Below are positions 1 to 13,900 of a DNA stretch of 64,000 nucleotides, in pieces (the first letter of the stretch is position 1; each line of letters starts with the position of its first letter). Made by a program: the position numbers and the translations under genes. Source of the stretch: Cranoglanis bouderius. Taxonomy: Eukaryota; Chordata; Actinopteri; Siluriformes; Cranoglanididae. The notes under the pieces are model-generated. The model ran no database searches and was not told where the DNA came from. It was given only the letters and a program-made list of their open reading frames with translations. The DNA is taken from NCBI GenBank assembly GCA_023630585.1, contig CM042541.1, positions 15,497,501-15,561,500 of the forward strand, written 5' to 3'.

Positions 1-126
1 GCCTCTGGCTTGCTCATTGGGGATAAATTCATAAATTTAAAATGTCCTGAATTTATATATTTCTGTAAAGCTGCTTTGGGACAATGTCCATTGTTAAAAG
101 CGCTATACAAATAAACTGAACTTTAA
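1..126 (+). repeat. 3' tail of a dispersed teleost repeat
   Basis: The window opens inside a repeat that ends with the 'gctgctttgggacaatgtc' and 'aaagcgctatacaaataaa' tail. The same tail is seen near 9010-9070 on the other strand and at 36540-36660. Such tails end short retroposons in many fish genomes; the class is inferred. Confidence 0.6.
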
Positions 127-149
127 CTTGAAAATTCTGATATGTATTT

Positions 150-690
150 GCATTGACTGATATTCGATCCGCTGGGTTTGACACTGACCCACCTCCTTGT
201 TCTTGACTTGGACTTGCCATCCCTGGTGGTCTTGCTTTTTACTTAGACTGAGCACTGTTCATTTTTGACTCAGATTTGACCCTCTGTCTTGATCTTGACT
301 GAGACCCACCTCCCTGTCTTGATCTTGACTAGGACTCAGATCTCTGTTGGGGTTCATCTTGACTCAGACTCACCTCCCTATTCTCCTTGGTCTTGACTTG
401 GACTTGGCACCCAGTTGGTCTTGCTTTTGATTCAGACTCAACATTCTGTTGGTCTTGATTTTGACTTGGATTTGACCCTCTGTTAGTTTTGATCTTGACT
501 CAGACTCACTGCCTTGTAGGTCTTGGTCTTGACTCAGGCTCAACCCTCTGTTGGTCTTGGTGTTGACATGGATTCACCTCTTTTATGTTCTTGGTTTTAA
601 CTCAGACTCACCCTTGGTCTTGGTGTTGAATCATATTCACCCCACTTTGACTCTGACTTGAGTTCATATTGGTCTAAGCTAGTACCATGA
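150..690. repeat. Degenerate minisatellite
   Basis: Tandem, imperfect units of roughly 50-60 bp built on 'cttggtcttgactcagactc' alternate with 'accctctgttggtc'. About ten diverged units can be followed. No open frame runs through it. It lies just beyond the 3' end of HELQ. Confidence 0.75.
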
Positions 691-1170
691 AAAACTGAGC
701 AGTCATTATTAGCCTTTTGCTGAAGACAATTTTTTTTAGGTTGTTAATTTGTATCCATGCTCATCTTTTTGACTAATTCATCAGTATCAGTTACTAACAG
801 ACACATTTTCACTAATCATCCACCATAATGCAATCACTTTTGCTTGTCTCTGAACATCCTCTAATTTTTGACTAGGTCCCCATGCAGATATGGGAAGGAG
901 GTTGGGCATCTAATCAATCATAAGAAATTTCATAATATTATGTCAGGTTTCATTTTCCCTTTTCCTTCCTTCCATGCCAGGTAACACTGAACAAAAACTT
1001 TGAGCCTGTAAAGGAACACATTTGTACATGAAAATAATGGCTTGTATAGTTCACTTTGGCCAATATGGGTCCTTTTGGGGATTCAATCGCAAACCTTTAT
1101 AAGCTATGAAAGTGCCTCATAAGATTGTGCAGATAAGATGAACAGAGATAACACAAAATAGTTATATTAT
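691..1170. other. Unassigned stretch downstream of HELQ
   Basis: AT-rich DNA between the minisatellite and the HELQ 3' end. I see no gene, tandem repeat or recognisable transposon here. Confidence 0.4.
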
Positions 1171-1174
1171 TGTT

Positions 1175-1184
1175 TTTATTTATT
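1175..1184 (-). promoter_or_regulatory. Candidate polyadenylation signals of HELQ
   Basis: Two overlapping AATAAA hexamers read on the minus strand (plus-strand 'tttatttatt'), about 155 nt past the HELQ stop codon. Position and strand fit a short HELQ 3' UTR; use is inferred. Confidence 0.5.
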
Positions 1185-1337
1185 GACCAGATGGCTTTCA
1201 TGATTAAAAAAAAAAATCATATACAAACTGAGAAATGAAATGCACAGTATCTCATTTTTATTTTAGACATATGGGCTGGCCATCATGGATAAATATAAAT
1301 AGTATACATGTTAAATTAAATTACATTATAGACAAAT

Positions 1338-1775
1338 TTAGGCAGACGGGAGGTCAGTAGGGAACATAAGCAGCTCGTCGACCTCCTCCTGCAGAGCTTC
1401 TGCTTTCTCCTGTAACAGCATCTACAACAGCATCAACACACAAGTTTTAAGAGGTTTAAATAAGCAGCCAACTCAATTGGTTGTGAAACGGGACATTGTT
1501 ATAACTAAATCACAATGTCTGAACTCATTTCCCAAGAACAGAACTCTCCAGATTCTTGAGGTTTGTACTTCACTTGAATATATTTTAAAATTAATAAAAA
1601 GAAAGAAAGAAAGAAGAAGACCATTCAAATGGTCATTACAAATCTCTCAGATCATAAATTTTTTTGCCCAGTTGCCAATTTAATCAAATCCATACCAATG
1701 TATATGGATACCACAACCAACCACTCTTTATATGTATATATATATACACGTACACACACATATACATTTTATATA

Positions 1776-1813
<38 letters not shown>

Positions 1814-1836
1814 ATATGTGTGTGTGTGTGTATGTG

Positions 1837-1933
<97 letters not shown>

Positions 1934-4900
1934 CAAAAGGACATTTATTATTATATTTTCACTTTCAAAATTATACTCAAGTGACTCAATAATCATTTTG
2001 TTATAATGTCCTTTCCTGAGAGTAACAGTGGTTGGGGGAAACTGATAGGTTCTCTCTCTCTCGCTACGCAGCTAGCGGAGGCTAGCGGAGTAGCGTACTT
2101 TTGCATTCCACTGAGCGCATTCCAGCGCTATTCATGAAAACTCCGGACTGTTTTCATTCATGAACTCATGTTTGTTTTCTTTGCCATGTGCGTTTGTTTT
2201 TGTTCATGTTATGTCTCCACCTCCCGTGTTCTACCATGTGCTTATGTTTTGGTTTGTGTCATGTCTCCGCCTCCTTATGTTTATTGGTTCTTTGTTTCTT
2301 GGTTTACGCCCATGTTCATTCATTGTCATTATGAGTTTCAGGTGTCTCTTATTGGTGTGTGTTTTAAAAACCCCCTTTTGTTTCCGCTGCTTTGCGGAGT
2401 ATTAGAGTTGAAGTAGAATAGTTTAAAGTAAGTTGTTCGTAGTTCGATATCCGTAGCTCGTTGTTCCCAAACCACCTCCTTGCCTCGTGTGTTTTGTTCC
2501 TTTTGTTTTATTTTCTGCATATGCATTACTGTTTTGTGGATTACTGCCTCACTCGTAAATGATTCTCATTTTGGATTACTACCTTTTGCCTGAAGGATTG
2601 TTATTTCTCGTTTGATGGATTATGGTTTATGGTATGGTCTTTATTGTTCCTTTAATTTTGAATAACCTATTCCTAATAAACTGACGTTTCCCCAGCACAT
2701 GCATCCTGACTCCCCTTCCTCCAGTTTACGTAACAGAAACACAATAAAGATGGAGATTAATGGAAAATGAAACTTATGGAGGAACCAAAACTAAGCATGA
2801 CTCATGGGTTACTTTTCAATCAGAAAATCCCAGTATAACTGAGGAACAAGGATTACACTTGCAGGGTAATTTTGGCCATTTATATTTCCTTTCTGTCCGA
2901 CATTGACCTTCCCAACGTTTATTTTCCTCACTGAGAAATCTGACATAGTGGGTTTAAAATGGTAATAATGATGGTAATAAATTGCTCATTATTGATTTAA
3001 ATATAGTATTTTGGTTTACAATTATCTCTCTCTCTTTGGCTGTGTGTTTGATGGTCCTCTTGTAAAATTTGTGTGCAGATGCCAAGTTCATCTCAAGAAT
3101 ATGTTGTGTTTAAGTGCAGAATAAAAGCAGAGCAAGGGGAGAGAAAGGAAAACCAGATACTATAATACTATAGATACTATAGCAGATACTAACACAGTCT
3201 CACTGATACTGTGACCATCACAATTCTCTGAAAATGTATACATTTAAAATGCTATGTAGCCCGCAGCTAAGATGAGCTACCAGCTAGTGTTAGTATGATT
3301 AGCTAAACTAATGCCGTTTTACAAAACTATATGTTCCTGCATAAGTGGAAACAATTATATCATAGCTATGTCATATGTGTGCTGCATGTCTATCTCTCAA
3401 CAAGAAGTAAAAGTATGGTAGCATAGTGTCTCATGAGCGCAAAACATAATTGGCCAATATCTCCAATATCTCATGAAAAAATGGCATTTTCCACTCCGTT
3501 TGGGTTACACCAGTTTGTCACCCTTCTCTTTGGGTCGTCTGCGACGTTTCAAAGATTCATGGACAGAATCCTCCACCCACACAATGCATTTGCCACTGCA
3601 TACATGGATGACAATATTTATAGTAATGATTGGCAGTGGCATTTGCAACATCTGAGGGCTGTCCTGAGATCCTTTGATATGGGCGGGACTCAAAGCAGGA
3701 AGTACGGTATCTGGGCTTCCACTTGGGTCATGGGCAGGTGTTGATGGCCAAATTGATAAGACAGCAGTGATTGTGGCCTGCCTGAGACCCAAGACCAAAA
3801 AGGGGATGAGGCAGTTCCTGGGCCTGGCTGGCTATTATAGAGTAGGCTCTGAGTCGGGCAGTGGGGGTATGTGGCAGTGGGGGCGTGGTCAAGCATCAGT
3901 TTTGAACAGAGAGGAGCCAGGTTGAACCAGCAGGTAACGCATGATGATTCTCACCTGCATGTAATTACTGAAAGTTGATTTGTTTGTGACTCTTTGCACT
4001 TCCAGTTGCTTCCCGTGGAGAGAGCGAGACACTACAAAACTACAAGGTACAGTATATGATAATTACAATGCATTGAAATATATACAAAAGTGATAACCTT
4101 TTAGAAAATTCCCAAGTGCAGAGTTTGTAGTGGAAAATGGATCCAATTACATCATTTGCAATGCATTATGGTCCCTCTGACAATTTTTTTTTTGACTTGG
4201 AAACTATTTATTACTGGAATCATTAAACTGTAGCAAGAAAGGAAGGACAAGCTATTTTCAACACCTAACCATGTGCATGTGTTTACTAATACTCCAAAAT
4301 CTTGAGATGGGAAGCAAAACCAAAGACTAAAAAGCAATCATACAGGGAAGAAATGTTTAAATGTACTAACTTTTGCTGAAGCCACAATCTGATTAGCCTG
4401 CCTCTTATAGAGATTCTCCACAGTTTTCACCAGCACATTCGGGTCAGCATTGGCAAGATGAGCCAGCGTTTTATACCCAGCATTGTACAGCTGCTTTGCT
4501 CGGAACTGGTAAAAGAAAGACAAGACAAGATGCAGTATTTATTTATGCTTTATCTCAAATACTACTGTGTGATAAGAGTAAGATAAAAGTATGGCATAAA
4601 AAAAACATGGATTGGGACAGTGCATTAAGCAATAGTGACTTTGTGCTAACCAACAGCCTGCTTTCTACTTAGCACACAGACACTAAACACTAGGGATGTC
4701 CTGATCAAGTTTTTTTGCCCCTGATTCAGGATTTAATATCGAGTATCTGCCGATACAGAGTCCCGAGCCGATACTTGTATTTTCCTAGTGCTAGGCGCAC
4801 ACCAAGTACAGGTGCATCTCAATAAATTAGAATGTCTTGGGAAAAGTTCATTTATTTCAGTAATTCAACTCAAATTGTGAAATTCGTGTATTAAATAAAT

Positions 4901-7900
4901 TCAATGCACACAGTCTGAAGTAGTTTAAGTCTTTGGTTCTTTTTATTGTGATGATTTTGGCTCACATTTAACAAAAACCCACCAATTCACTATCTCAACA
5001 AATTAGAATACTTCATAAGACCAATAAAAAAAAAAACATTTTTAGTGAATTGTTGGCCTTCTGGAAAGTATGTTCATTTACTGTACATGTACTCAATACT
5101 TGGTAGGGGCTCCTTTTGCTTTAATTACTGCCTCAATTCAGCATGGCATGGAGGTGATCAGTTTGTGGCACTGCTGAGGTGGTATGGAAGCCCAGGTTTC
5201 TTTGAAAGTGGCCTTCAGCTCATATGCATTTTTTCTCATTTTCTTCTTGACAATACCCCATAGATTCTCTATGGGGTTCAGGTCTGGTGAGTTTGCTGGC
5301 CAGTCAAGCACACCAACACCATGGACATTTAACCAACTTTTGGTGCTTTTGGCAGTGTGGGCAGGTGCCAAATCCTGCTGGAAAATGAAATTAGCATCTT
5401 CAAAATGCTGGTCAGCAGAAGGAAGCATGAAGTGCTCCAAAATTTCTTGGTAAATGGGTGCAGTGACTTTGGTTTTCAAAAAACATAATGGACCAACACC
5501 AGCAGATGACATTGCACCCCAAATCATCACAGACTGTGGAAACTTAACACTGGACTTCAAGCAACTTGGGCTATGAGCTTCTCCACCCTTCCTCCAGACT
5601 CTAGGACCCTGGTTTCCAAATGAAATACAAAACTTGCTCTCATCTGAAAAGAGGACTTTGAGCCACTGGGCAACAGTCCAGTTCTTCTTATCCTTAGCCC
5701 AGGTAAGACGCCTCTGACGTTGTCTGTGGTTCAGGAGAGGCTTAACAAGAGGAATACGACAACTGTAGCCAAATTCCTTGACACGTCTGTGTGTGGTGGC
5801 TCTTGATGCCTTGACCCCAGCCTCAGTCCATTCCTTGTGATGTTCACTCAAATTCTTGAATCGATTTTGCTTGACAATCCTCATAAGGCTGCGGTTCTCT
5901 CGGTTGGTTGTGCATCGTTTTCTTCCACACTTTTTCCTTCCACTCAACTTTCTGTTAACATGCTTGGATACAGCACTCTGTGAACAGCCAGCTTCTTTGG
6001 CAATGAATGTTTGTGGCTTACCTAGTGAACCAAACTGAGAGACCATTTTGAAGGCTCAGGAAACCTTTGCAGGTGTTTTGAATTGATTAGCTGATTGGCA
6101 TGTCACCATATTCTAATTTGTTGAGATAGTGAATTGGTGGGTTTTTGTTAAATGTGAGCCAAAATCAATACAATTAAAAGAACCAAAAGATTTAAACTAC
6201 TTCAGACTGTGTGCATTGAATTTATTTAATACACGAGTTTCACAATGTGAGTTGAATCACTGAAATAAATGAACTTTTCCACGACATTCTAATTTATTGA
6301 GATGCACCTGTACATTAAAGTTATTAAAACCAATTCAATGTATATGCTTGACAGTTGAAAAGCTGTGGAATGCATTAAAAAATTGCCTGAATCCATGCTG
6401 TTCCTTCTAGTTTTATTATTATTATTTATTTTTTTTTTTTTATACAAAATACCAGAGTAAACAAACTAAAAATATTTTTAAATGACTCTTATCAGTTAAG
6501 AACCACGGCTCTCGTCTTAACAATTCCAGGAGAGAAAAATTCTCTCTCCTTTTAAAGGGGTCATATGATGATTTTAAAAGTTCATTATTTTGTTTATTGG
6601 GTGTAATAGAATAGGTTAACATGCTTTAATGTTCAAAAAACACATTATTTTTCACATATTGTACATTATTGCAGTACCACTATTCCCAGTCTGTCAGAAA
6701 CACTATGATTGAGTTCCGGTTTCTTCTAAGCCCCTCCTTCCGAAAAGCCCAGAGTGCTCTGATTGGCCAGCTGACCCATTGCATTGTCATTGGCCAAAAA
6801 CCTCAAGTGTCAAGTGTCAACCTCAAGTTTGCAAGCATGACTTCAGCAGAACGTTTCACAGTGGTAAACTACTGTAGCATTGCTATAATGACCTTGGTTT
6901 ACTGTGTGTAGAGATTCTGTGTATGTCTGCATAGGTTTCCTCCAGGTTCTCTGGTTTCCTCCCACCTCCCAAAAACATGTAGGTGGATCGACTACTCTAA
7001 ATTAGCCCTAGCTGTGAGTGTGTGTCCCATTTGATGGCGTCCCATGCAGGGTTGCCATTTCAATTCTCATTTCACGCCCAGTGCTCAGACAGGCTCTGGA
7101 TCCACTCTAGACCTTGACCAAGATAAAGTGGTAACTGAAGAAACTGCAAGCACACAGAATGAACAGATTTCACAAACAAACACACCTCCATGACTCCGGC
7201 GACCTCCATTAGTGGAATGAGCTCGGCCTGTACGCAGTAGGTCAGTCTGCGGGTCAGTTCAGCGAGGAGAGCTTTATAGGCCCAAAACTCCTCCAACTCC
7301 TGGAAGGACACGGAGACAAAATGTGTATATGTGAATGTGTGCGAGTAATAATAATAATAATAATAATAATAATTACAAAAAATAGTCAAGTAAGGTATAA
7401 TCCTGAAATTACAGATCAAGCCTCCCACCATCATGGGACTCGATCCCTGATCTGACCTCAGTGAAATGCAGCACGCAGGCGCAGAATGCCGAGGCGGAAC
7501 TGACGAGGGTCTGAATGAGGCCACGGGTCAGCTGGAATCGGTCAGAGACATTCCACACGTTTGTCTCATTCAACAGAGAATAAAGCACCAGAGCCAGGTA
7601 TAGTCTGTTCACCACTGCATGGTCTATACTCTAACACACACACGCACACAAAAATAGTGTTACTAAGAAAAAGTTATTTCTTGCCATGAGAGTATGATGA
7701 TTCAGACAAATACTTCCCTTACTTATGAGCTACATTTTTTTTTTTTTAAAACATCTTATGAGTTTCTAAGCTAGCTGAACTAATGTAAGCCCCCACAGAA
7801 CCACAGCACAAAGGCCTGAAACAGGAACACAATCCCACCTTCCTCACACTCTGTCCAGCTGCTTTCCGAACGAGGAAGCTCTCGGGAACCCCAATAGTGG

Positions 7901-10900
7901 CCACCATCTTCTGTTCAGCGGCAGACAACTTTGTTAACTAATAATAAGTTAAAAAAAAAAAAAAAGATATTTTCAATAAATTAGCATTATGGTATCCACA
8001 GTGAATAAACAAACTCATTATAAAGAGAATGATGTTTATTTTTTTCATTAATTTACATTAATTGTTTAATCTAATGGCATAACCCTAGTTTGAGAGTTAC
8101 CTAGTTCGCCTCTGGGTGCTCTAATTCCCAGAATCCCCTGCTGACAACCATGCCCCCCCTCTCAACCAAGCTGAATAAATTCTCTTCATTACTTCCTTAG
8201 TGTACTGTATAAATATCCCTCAGTTTGTAACTCACACTGCTAAGTGCTGTTTGCTCTGGAGACTTCATTAATAAAGCTGTTTTGTCCACAGAGATCTGTC
8301 GGCTGTAATTACACAACTATTCACCTAAAAACGTGCCATGAGACTGTGGGACAGTGAATAACAGGTACATTGTGTTTATTTTGTTTCTCCATTATAGTGT
8401 AACTACTGGTTTCACAATAAAGTGCACAATGTATAAAAAGTGTGGTTTTATGATTTCAACAGATTTCTATTATGGATTGGTGTGAACTGAAATGCTTGTT
8501 AAAATGGAATTGTGAAGTCTGGTGTGTGTGTGAGGGGCTGACCTGGCTGAAGTAGATCATCCAGTCTGGTTTGATCTGGGACACAATGTCATATGGAGTG
8601 ACCAGATACACCAAATGCAGGAAACTGTTTAGCAGGAGACCCTCCAGACCTTTAGACAGATCTCTGTAGAGGACATCAGAGTATCTCAGATCTACTGAGC
8701 CTGAGCAGAGGACAAAGCACAGAGTGGAAGTGAGACAGAAGCGATGCAAACTGATGCACACAGAACCTGACTTGATATACTGCTGTTAAACAGTATATTG
8801 GTTAGGCCCCATGTGTACATTAAATATCTAGGGCTTCATTAATGAATAAATGTATTTATTTTTAATAAAATAAAATGTATTTTTGTTTCTGCTATTTATC
8901 AGCATTTTAAAAGTCAACCATTATATTATAAAAGCTCTAACTATAACTACTGGTATTTGTGTCCAATTATAACCATATAAAATTAAGTAACATTTTACAT
9001 TAAGGCATAAACAATGGTCATTGTCCCAAAGCAGCTTTTCAGAAACATATAAGCTCAGGATATAGATTTTAAATGTACAAATTTATAACCAATGAGCAAG
9101 CCAGAGGCGACGGTGGCAAGGAAAAACGATAAGACGATATGAGGAAGAAACCTTGAGAGGAACCAGATAAGGGATCCTCATCTGGGTGACACCGGATAGT
9201 GCGATTATAAATAAATAAATCCCTTCTATAAATGTAACAGTACTACATGGTCAAATAGCAGTTGTGTAACCAGGAAAATTCATTACAGTTTTTACATGAA
9301 GACTGTTTTGTTGAACTTCTCCACTGTTCACTGATGGAGACTTGAGTGCAAAACTGTTTGTGGCAATTGCAGTCCTAGCCATCATAGCATAACTGTTCAT
9401 ATGAATTGAGGTCCAAAGCCATCTTTATGGTTTTTAAGTGGTACCATCCTCGGTAATCTCAATGATCTTTAGGCTGCACCGTGTGGGGGCCATCCTCAGC
9501 AGCAGCATGTGACTTCCAATTGATGAGAACTCCAACCAGAAGCAGGGCATCAGGATGGACCAGGCAGGTCCGGAGAGCAGAATATTCACACTGATATTCA
9601 GTACAACAGCATGACTGTGAGTGTAATGTTGCAGTTCCAAAAACTAGAAATTAAGATCAAGGAACTGACATTTCAGACACAATACAGCCAAATATTTGGT
9701 TCATTTTTGCTCAGTCAGACAAATATATTTCCCAAAGAAGCCACGGCTAGATAGAGCGTTGTGTGTTGCCATGCAACTTGCAGACTGATTGACAGACTGC
9801 AGTAAGTGTAGTAACAGTTTTGGTGTAATGAACTATTGCAAGAATTGAAATTTTATGTAGTAAACAGAGTGATAACCAGCGCTGTTATCCTAAATATCAG
9901 CACTCTAGGAACACAGCTTGTGCAATCAAATAAGTAGGTTAATAATTTGCTTAATTGGTTTATTATTTAAAAAAAAAAAAAAAAAAAAAAACTTCTATAA
10001 GTAATGAATAATACACTCCATGTTATGTTGCTATAGTAAAATGCTGAGTGAGTTACTGTTACCACTCTGAAGTTGATTATTTTCCCAGAACAGCATATCC
10101 TGAACTGTTTTATTCCTTTTGTAATTAGCAGTTTGCCAACAATTACAATATTTAATTTATTAAAGAATATGTAATTTTTTTTATCCATTTATAGTTACAT
10201 TTAATGTTGTGGAATGTCTGTGAAATAAGCGTATTACTACTTAAGTGTAGTAATGCTTCCAATGTAATGAACTATTGCCTAATGAAGTAATACAAACAGT
10301 GAAATGTGCCAGTGCTGTTGTGCTCAGTATCAGCACTCTTCGAATGGTACTTGTCCAAATGAGTTAGTGGACCAAAATTAACTGTTGTATAATGTAGCAT
10401 ATATTATATTAGTCTGAGATTATGTGGCCACCATACAAGTCCTGGTGTAAATCTAAAGAAATGATAATATATTAGAACATATAAACCTGTGATTTGAATT
10501 ACAGCCAGCCCTCCTGTCAGAGCTGCTATTGAAAACACCTTGATTAATGAATCAACACCAGAATACAAATGATACAAATGATATCAGATGGCGATATTAC
10601 TCAAAAGTTTAAATTACACAGGGGCAAATTTAGCTGGTAAACTAAAATGCTTCATTAAAATTGAATTTTTTAAGATATTTTTAAGTTAAAGCTACATTAG
10701 TTAAGTCTATATCATACAATATTCATGGTATTTAATGTCACACCTTTATATGTTGCTCTTCCAAGTTTGGTGACATGCAGCACAGCTTGCTCATGTGGAG
10801 AGGAGTCGATGAGACCCTTCTGTTTCAGTATCTCTACCGACTCCACTGTAAGCTCATGAAGGCTCTTCTGCTGACAAAGCCGAGTCTCCTGGACGCTCAG

Positions 10901-13900
10901 TAACGTCCTGGACATGAACTCCAGGACCTGCTCCACAGTGCAAGTTATCTGAATCCAAAATCAAAGTCTTCATTAGCAAGCTGGACTTCACTGACTGAAT
11001 CCTATTCTCAGACTGACAGCTGTCACTCACATCAAGGCCGATGAGGGAGAGGATGAGGCTCAGAAGGCCACGACTCCCATCATGCAGCAGGTTGCTGTAA
11101 CAATTCTCCACTGGTGCACACACCAGCTGTTTGGCCTAACAACAAAATAAGACAAGTTAATGTTGTTCAATATCTGAGCTGAACCTTCGCAGACAAGAAG
11201 AGGCAAGAACTCTCACTCTATCTCTGTCTTTTTCCTGCAGGATGAGGATGCTCTCGCCCATTGAATCAATCCCAGCACGACCTGCTCTTCCCACCATCTG
11301 CTTGTACTGACTCCTCTTTAAGAAGTCTGCACCCACATATGGGGAGCGCAGGATCACCCTGAGTACACAGGATTTAAAGGGTGTGTAGATCAAAACAAAA
11401 ATAGTAGCCACACAGCCAGACACAGCTTGGTATGCTTGTTGAACACATTAAAAGAAAAGAGAGCCCTTGATAAAGCCCAGACTGAGAAGATGGGGTCTTG
11501 TAGCACAAACTAATAGTGAGTCATTTTTTAAAGCTTGCATTTTATTTTAATTAAAATAAAGATTGGGTTTCATGTGAGGCAGTTGTTCCCTAAAATGATG
11601 AGCCATAAATAATAAACATTTTTAATATTATACCATGTTCCAAAAAAGTTGGGACACTGTGTAAAATGTAAAAACAGAATGCAATGATTTGCAAATCTCA
11701 TAAACCCATATTTTATTCACAATAGAAACATATCAAATGTTTAAACTGAGGAAATGTACCATTTTAAGGAAAAAAATAAGGTAATTTTGAATTTGATGGC
11801 AGCAACACATCTCAAAAAAGTTGGGACAGGGCCATGTTTACCACTCTCTAGCATCCCCTCTTCTTTTAATAAGTCCGTATACGTCTGGGAACTGAGGAGA
11901 CCAGTTGCTGGAGTTCTCAACTCAACAGTCCTGGATCTTCTTTGTCGTATTTTTCGTTTCATGATGCACCAAATGTTTTCAATTGGTGAAAGGTCTGGAC
12001 TGCAGTCAGGCCAGTTCAGCACCCAGACTCTTCTACTACGAAGCCATGCTGTTGTAATAGATGCAGTATGTGGTTTAGCATTGTCTTGGTGAAATATGCA
12101 AGGCCTTCCCTGAAAAAGACGTCGTCTGGATGGAAGAATATGTTGCTCTAAAACCTGTATATACCTTTCAGCATTGATGCTGCCTTTCCAGATGTGCAAG
12201 CTGCCCATTCCATAGGCACTAATGCACCCCCATACCATCAGAGATGCAGGCTTTTGAACTGAGCGCTGATAACAAGCCGGATGGTCCATCTCCTCTTTAG
12301 TCCAGAGGACGCCGCGTCCATGGTTTCTGAAAAGAATTCCAACTTTCAATTCGTCTGGCCACAGAACAGTGTTCCATTTTGCCTCAGTTCATTTTAAATG
12401 AGGCAGCGTTTCTGGATCATGTTCACCCCGTCCCAACTTTTTTGAGATGTGTTGCAGCCATCAAATTCAAAATTACCTTATTTTTTTCTTAAAATGGTAC
12501 ATTTACTCAGTTTAAACATTTGATATGTTTTCTATCTTCTATTGTGAATAATATTTGGGTTTATGAGATTTGCAAATCATTGCATTCTGTTTTTATTTAC
12601 ATTTTACACAGCGACCCAATTTGTTTGGAATTGGGGTTGTAAATAGATCACAGAAGTTAAGTTTGGATTACATATGAAAACTTCTGACCACAAATAGAGA
12701 AAATGGTAGCTTCTGTTTTCGGCTTAAAGGTTAGTTTTGGCTGTAACCAGTTGATCTGATATGTTAACGCTGTTTAACTACAGTCCTGTGAAAAAGTATT
12801 TCCTGATTTCTTCTGTTTTTGTGTATATCTCACACTAAATTGTTTCAGAAATTAAAACAAAATCTAAGATAAAACAAAGGCAACCTGAGTAAACACAAAA
12901 TACAGTTTATAAATGATAATGTTATTTATTGAAACAAAAAAAGTTATCCAATACCAACTGGGCCTGTGTGAAAATGTACTTGCCCCCATAGTTACTAATT
13001 CCCCAAATCTGTGAAACTGCATTCATAATGGGGTTCAGCTGGACTAGACACAACCAGGCCTGATTACTGCAAACCCTTTCCAGAAAAGACAGTATAAAAG
13101 CAACACATCAAAAGCTATTATTCTAAATATTGTAAACGTTTCAACGGATTTAGTAAGATTCACAGTGCAAGCGTCTGTGCTGCTTATTCTAAGTGTGTTT
13201 GTGTAATTGTATGGTGCTGCATTAATAGAATAACTGTGATGGACCTGCGAGCGGGAAGGTTGATGCCTGCAGCAAGGGTGGAGGTGCAGGCAAAGAGACA
13301 GAGCACTCCGGATGAGTACGCCTCCTCCAGCAGCTTCCTCTCATCACTGGTCAGACCACTGTGGTGGTACGCCAGGCCGAAGGGCACGGTCTTCTGCAGC
13401 ACAGGACACAGCGAGCCGTTCCCGCTGTTCCTCAGCTCGGCTAGAAGAGTCACCTTCTCCTCCTCTCTGTGCTTCAGGAAGTCTCTGTGAAAGAGTTAGC
13501 AGACGAAACCAAAAATACAACCTCTGTGAAAGTCTATGTTATGAACAGGTGCTATTTAAGTAAAGGGTGTACTTACTTATTTAGATACTTGCAGATCATG
13601 CCAGCTACATTTTCACAGTTCTTCTTGGTGGCACAGAATATCAAACAGGACTGTTGCGGTATCACTTCAGTAACCAGAGCAATGATGTGGTCTGGATCCA
13701 GCTTCTGCATCCCGCTGGAGTACTGTTACAAACAAACAAAAACAACAACAACAACACACACACATAGCATCAAGTCAGCAAGTTTGTGTGTCTTTCATAC
13801 TAAACATTCTTTTTTCTTAATAGAAAAAGTGATGGCTGGAACACTTTTTGTGCTGATATGAAAAAAAGTGGCACCCTGTAACCATAAAAATACTATTACC

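Noticed and set aside
150..690. Repeated 'cttgactc' units as a possible CRISPR-like array
   Set aside because: Units are diverged and contiguous with no unique spacers of even length, and the genome is vertebrate.
1664..2006. Several frames rich in Ile-Tyr and Cys-Val on both strands
   Set aside because: They are translations of a TA/TG microsatellite.
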